Shown: positions 7,080-8,456 of the stretch, one piece after another | Layout of the letters: each line of letters begins with the position of its first letter | Numbering within the stretch: the stretch's first letter is position 1 | Assembly: GCA_023460255.1 (NCBI GenBank) | Contig: JAEWQZ010000089.1 | Location: forward strand, 1-8,456 | Direction of reading: 5' to 3' | DNA length: 8,456 nt | Source: Actinomycetes bacterium | GTDB taxonomy: Bacteria; Actinomycetota; Actinomycetes; Actinomycetales; Cellulomonadaceae | The notes under the pieces: model-generated | The model's database searches: none | Told to the model about the DNA's origin: nothing | The model's input: the letters and a program-made list of their open reading frames with translations, nothing else | Program-made: the position numbers and the translations under genes

Positions 7080-7711
7080 CCGATGCACGCCGCGCAGGAG
7101 AAGCCGTGACCGCAGCGCTTGCGCTGGCGTGCGCCGCTCTGCCCATGGCCGCCGTCGCTGTCGCAATCCGCCTCTCGATGGGCCGCCCCGTGCTGTTCCG
7201 GCAGATCCGCCCCGGCCTGGGCGAACGTCCCTTCACGCTGCTCAAGTTCCGGACGATGATCGACGCCCTCGACGCCGACGGACGCCCTTTGCCGGATACC
7301 GCACGGCTCACGCGGCTCGGCCGCTTCCTGCGGCGGTCCTCTCTCGACGAGCTGCCGCAACTGTGGAATGTGCTCAGGGGCGAGATGTCGTTGATCGGCC
7401 CGCGGCCGCTCCTGCCCCGCTACCTGCCGTGGTTCACCCAAGAGGAGCGGCTGCGCTTCACGGTCAGGCCAGGGATTACCGGCTGGGCGCAGGTCAACGG
7501 CCGCAACACGAGCAGCTGGGACGAGCGCCTCGCCATGGACGTCTGGTACGTGCGCCACCAGAGCCTCAGCCTCGATGCGCGGATCCTTGCGCGCACCCTT
7601 GCCAACTCCATCCGAGGCACCGGAGTCGCGACCGATCCGAGTGACGTCATGCTCGACCTCGACGTGGAGCGGGCCGCCCGAGACGACGATGGGCCGGGGG
7701 CGAGCCGATGA
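7076..7711 (+). CDS. Undecaprenyl-phosphate phosphoglycosyl transferase, small PglC/EpsL type (bacterial sugar transferase)
   Basis: This 211-residue protein belongs to the monotopic phosphoglycosyl transferases, which move a sugar-1-phosphate from UDP-sugar to undecaprenyl phosphate at the inner membrane and so start glycan assembly. A single hydrophobic stretch (about 10-33) with Pro23 fits the re-entrant membrane helix of PglC. It is followed by GRPVLFRQIRPG (36-47), LLKFRTM (55-61), RRSSLDELPQLWNVLRGEMS (86-105) with the catalytic Asp91-Glu92 pair, LIGPRPLLPRYL (106-117) and RPGITGWAQVNGRN (131-144). Length and motif order match the minimal PglC/EpsL form rather than the long WbaP/WcaJ form. 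The usual KR-x-F-D start is altered to RRAGEA. ATG 7076 overlaps the upstream stop as ATGA, and its own stop overlaps the next ATG in the same way. Sitting behind a dehydratase and a PglE-like aminotransferase, it probably transfers their product. The family is sure; the sugar is inferred. Confidence 0.95.
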   Translation: MTDARRAGEAVTAALALACAALPMAAVAVAIRLSMGRPVLFRQIRPGLGERPFTLLKFRTMIDALDADGRPLPDTARLTRLGRFLRRSSLDELPQLWNVLRGEMSLIGPRPLLPRYLPWFTQEERLRFTVRPGITGWAQVNGRNTSSWDERLAMDVWYVRHQSLSLDARILARTLANSIRGTGVATDPSDVMLDLDVERAARDDDGPGASR

Positions 7712-8456
7712 ACCTGCGCGCCATGGTCCCGGACGACGCGGACGAGGCCGCCGGGTTGATCGGCATGACCTTCCCGGAGCCGGTCCGCCAGTACGCGGCC
7801 TACGCGCAGTCCGGCACGGCGGCACACCTGCGCGACCGCATCGAAGGACGCGAGCACCCTGGACCTGAAGGACTCGTCGTCGCCGAGGAACAGGGGACGA
7901 TCGTCGGGTGCGCCGACGTGCGGGGCGATGGCATTTCCGCCCTCCTGGCCTACCTGGCAGTAGCGCCGGCACACCGAGGACATGGCCTGGGAACCGATCT
8001 TCTCGTCCACGCACTCGACGCGTTCCCGTCCGCCACGGACGTCGCGCTCGACGTGTTCGCCGAGAACGGCTCGGCGCGCAGGCTCTACGAACGTCTCGGC
8101 TTCCTCGTGATCGAACGTCGGGGCTGGTATGTCCGGCCTCTGCCGAAGCCCGATCACAGCCGTCCGCTGGGCCAAGGTAGGTCTGAGGCCCACCGCCAGG
8201 ATCGCTACGGCTTCTCCCTTCTCCACCTCGGCTCTGGCGAGCGCCCCAGGACTCTCGGGAGGATCGGCGATGCAGTGCTGCGGTGCCCGACCGAGACGGA
8301 GTTCTGCGACGACAGCATTCTCGCTATCGCCCGCACCGCGGTACCTGGCCTCACGGAGGCCCTCCTCGTCGCAGAGCAACCTCCTACCGCCCCGGGCACC
8401 CGACGCATCGCGGAGGCGCTCCGCATGTCATCGCCCACTCGCCTGGTCCTCGCGGC
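7708..8456 (+). CDS. GNAT N-acetyltransferase with a long C-terminal extension (gene runs off the right edge)
   Basis: Starting at the ATG that overlaps the transferase stop (ATGA), the frame stays open for 249 codons to the window end, so the gene is 3'-truncated here. Residues 1 to about 145 form a GNAT domain: VVAEEQGTIVGCADV (57-71), then the acetyl-CoA loop LAVAPAHRGHGLGTDLL (83-99) with RGHGLG at 90-95, and the closing RRLYERLGFLV (124-134). Residues 150-249 form a further region I do not recognise, containing LGSGERPRTLGRIGDAVLR and several Cys residues; it may be a second domain. By its place in the operon it could acetylate the 4-amino group of the sugar, as the GNAT enzyme WecD does for dTDP-4-amino-4,6-dideoxygalactose, replacing the beta-helix acetyltransferase PglD/EpsM. 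A role as a general GNAT with another substrate cannot be excluded. The GNAT call is firm; the sugar role is inference. Confidence 0.85.
   Translation, partial: MNLRAMVPDDADEAAGLIGMTFPEPVRQYAAYAQSGTAAHLRDRIEGREHPGPEGLVVAEEQGTIVGCADVRGDGISALLAYLAVAPAHRGHGLGTDLLVHALDAFPSATDVALDVFAENGSARRLYERLGFLVIERRGWYVRPLPKPDHSRPLGQGRSEAHRQDRYGFSLLHLGSGERPRTLGRIGDAVLRCPTETEFCDDSILAIARTAVPGLTEALLVAEQPPTAPGTRRIAEALRMSSPTRLVLA

Noticed and set aside
1..8456. CRISPR arrays, tRNA or rRNA genes, insertion sequences, phage or defence genes
   Set aside because: I saw no regularly spaced repeats, cloverleaf-type segments, transposase motifs or terminal inverted repeats on either strand.

Overview
The window reads as chromosomal DNA of a very GC-rich actinobacterium. 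Sampled 60-base lines in the first 6 kb hold 43 to 49 G+C, starts are ATG or GTG, and consecutive genes overlap by 4 bases. The style fits a Cellulomonas-like member of the Micrococcales, but that placement is an inference and nothing here fixes the genus.

Layout. On the minus strand are the 5' part of an alpha/beta-hydrolase gene (1-355, running off the left edge) and a membrane-anchored GGDEF-EAL gene (532-2820). Between them lies a non-coding spacer with a short tandem repeat and a perfect 13-bp hairpin. A divergent intergenic region (2821-3023) follows, with a G-quadruplex-type G-tract array and a clear ribosome binding site for the rightward genes. On the plus strand, five tightly packed genes run to the right edge: a membrane-bound nucleotide-sugar 4,6-dehydratase (3024-4835), a PglE/EpsN-type PLP aminotransferase (4840-5982), a FemAB/BioF2-like GNAT protein (5979-7079), a PglC/EpsL-type phosphoglycosyl transferase (7076-7711) and a GNAT acetyltransferase with a long C-terminal extension that is cut by the window end (7708-8456+). 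The first two genes are 4 bases apart and every later junction is a GTGA or ATGA overlap, so they look like one operon.

How they fit together. Dehydratase, aminotransferase and phosphoglycosyl transferase are three of the four steps that make and load a bacillosamine-type 4-amino-4,6-dideoxy sugar onto undecaprenyl phosphate (compare PglF/PglE/PglC in Campylobacter and EpsC/EpsN/EpsL in Bacillus biofilm operons). The usual fourth enzyme, a left-handed beta-helix acetyltransferase (PglD/EpsM), is not in the window. One or both GNAT-fold proteins encoded here could modify the 4-amino group instead. The window is therefore probably the start of an exopolysaccharide or glycan locus. The divergent c-di-GMP protein has an intact phosphodiesterase site and a ruined cyclase site, and it may tie the locus to c-di-GMP signalling.

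Base composition falls at about 5980, just after the aminotransferase (sampled lines 37/60 G+C at 6301 and 6421, with AT-ending codons), which suggests a mosaic locus. No tRNA, rRNA, CRISPR array, insertion sequence or phage gene was seen.
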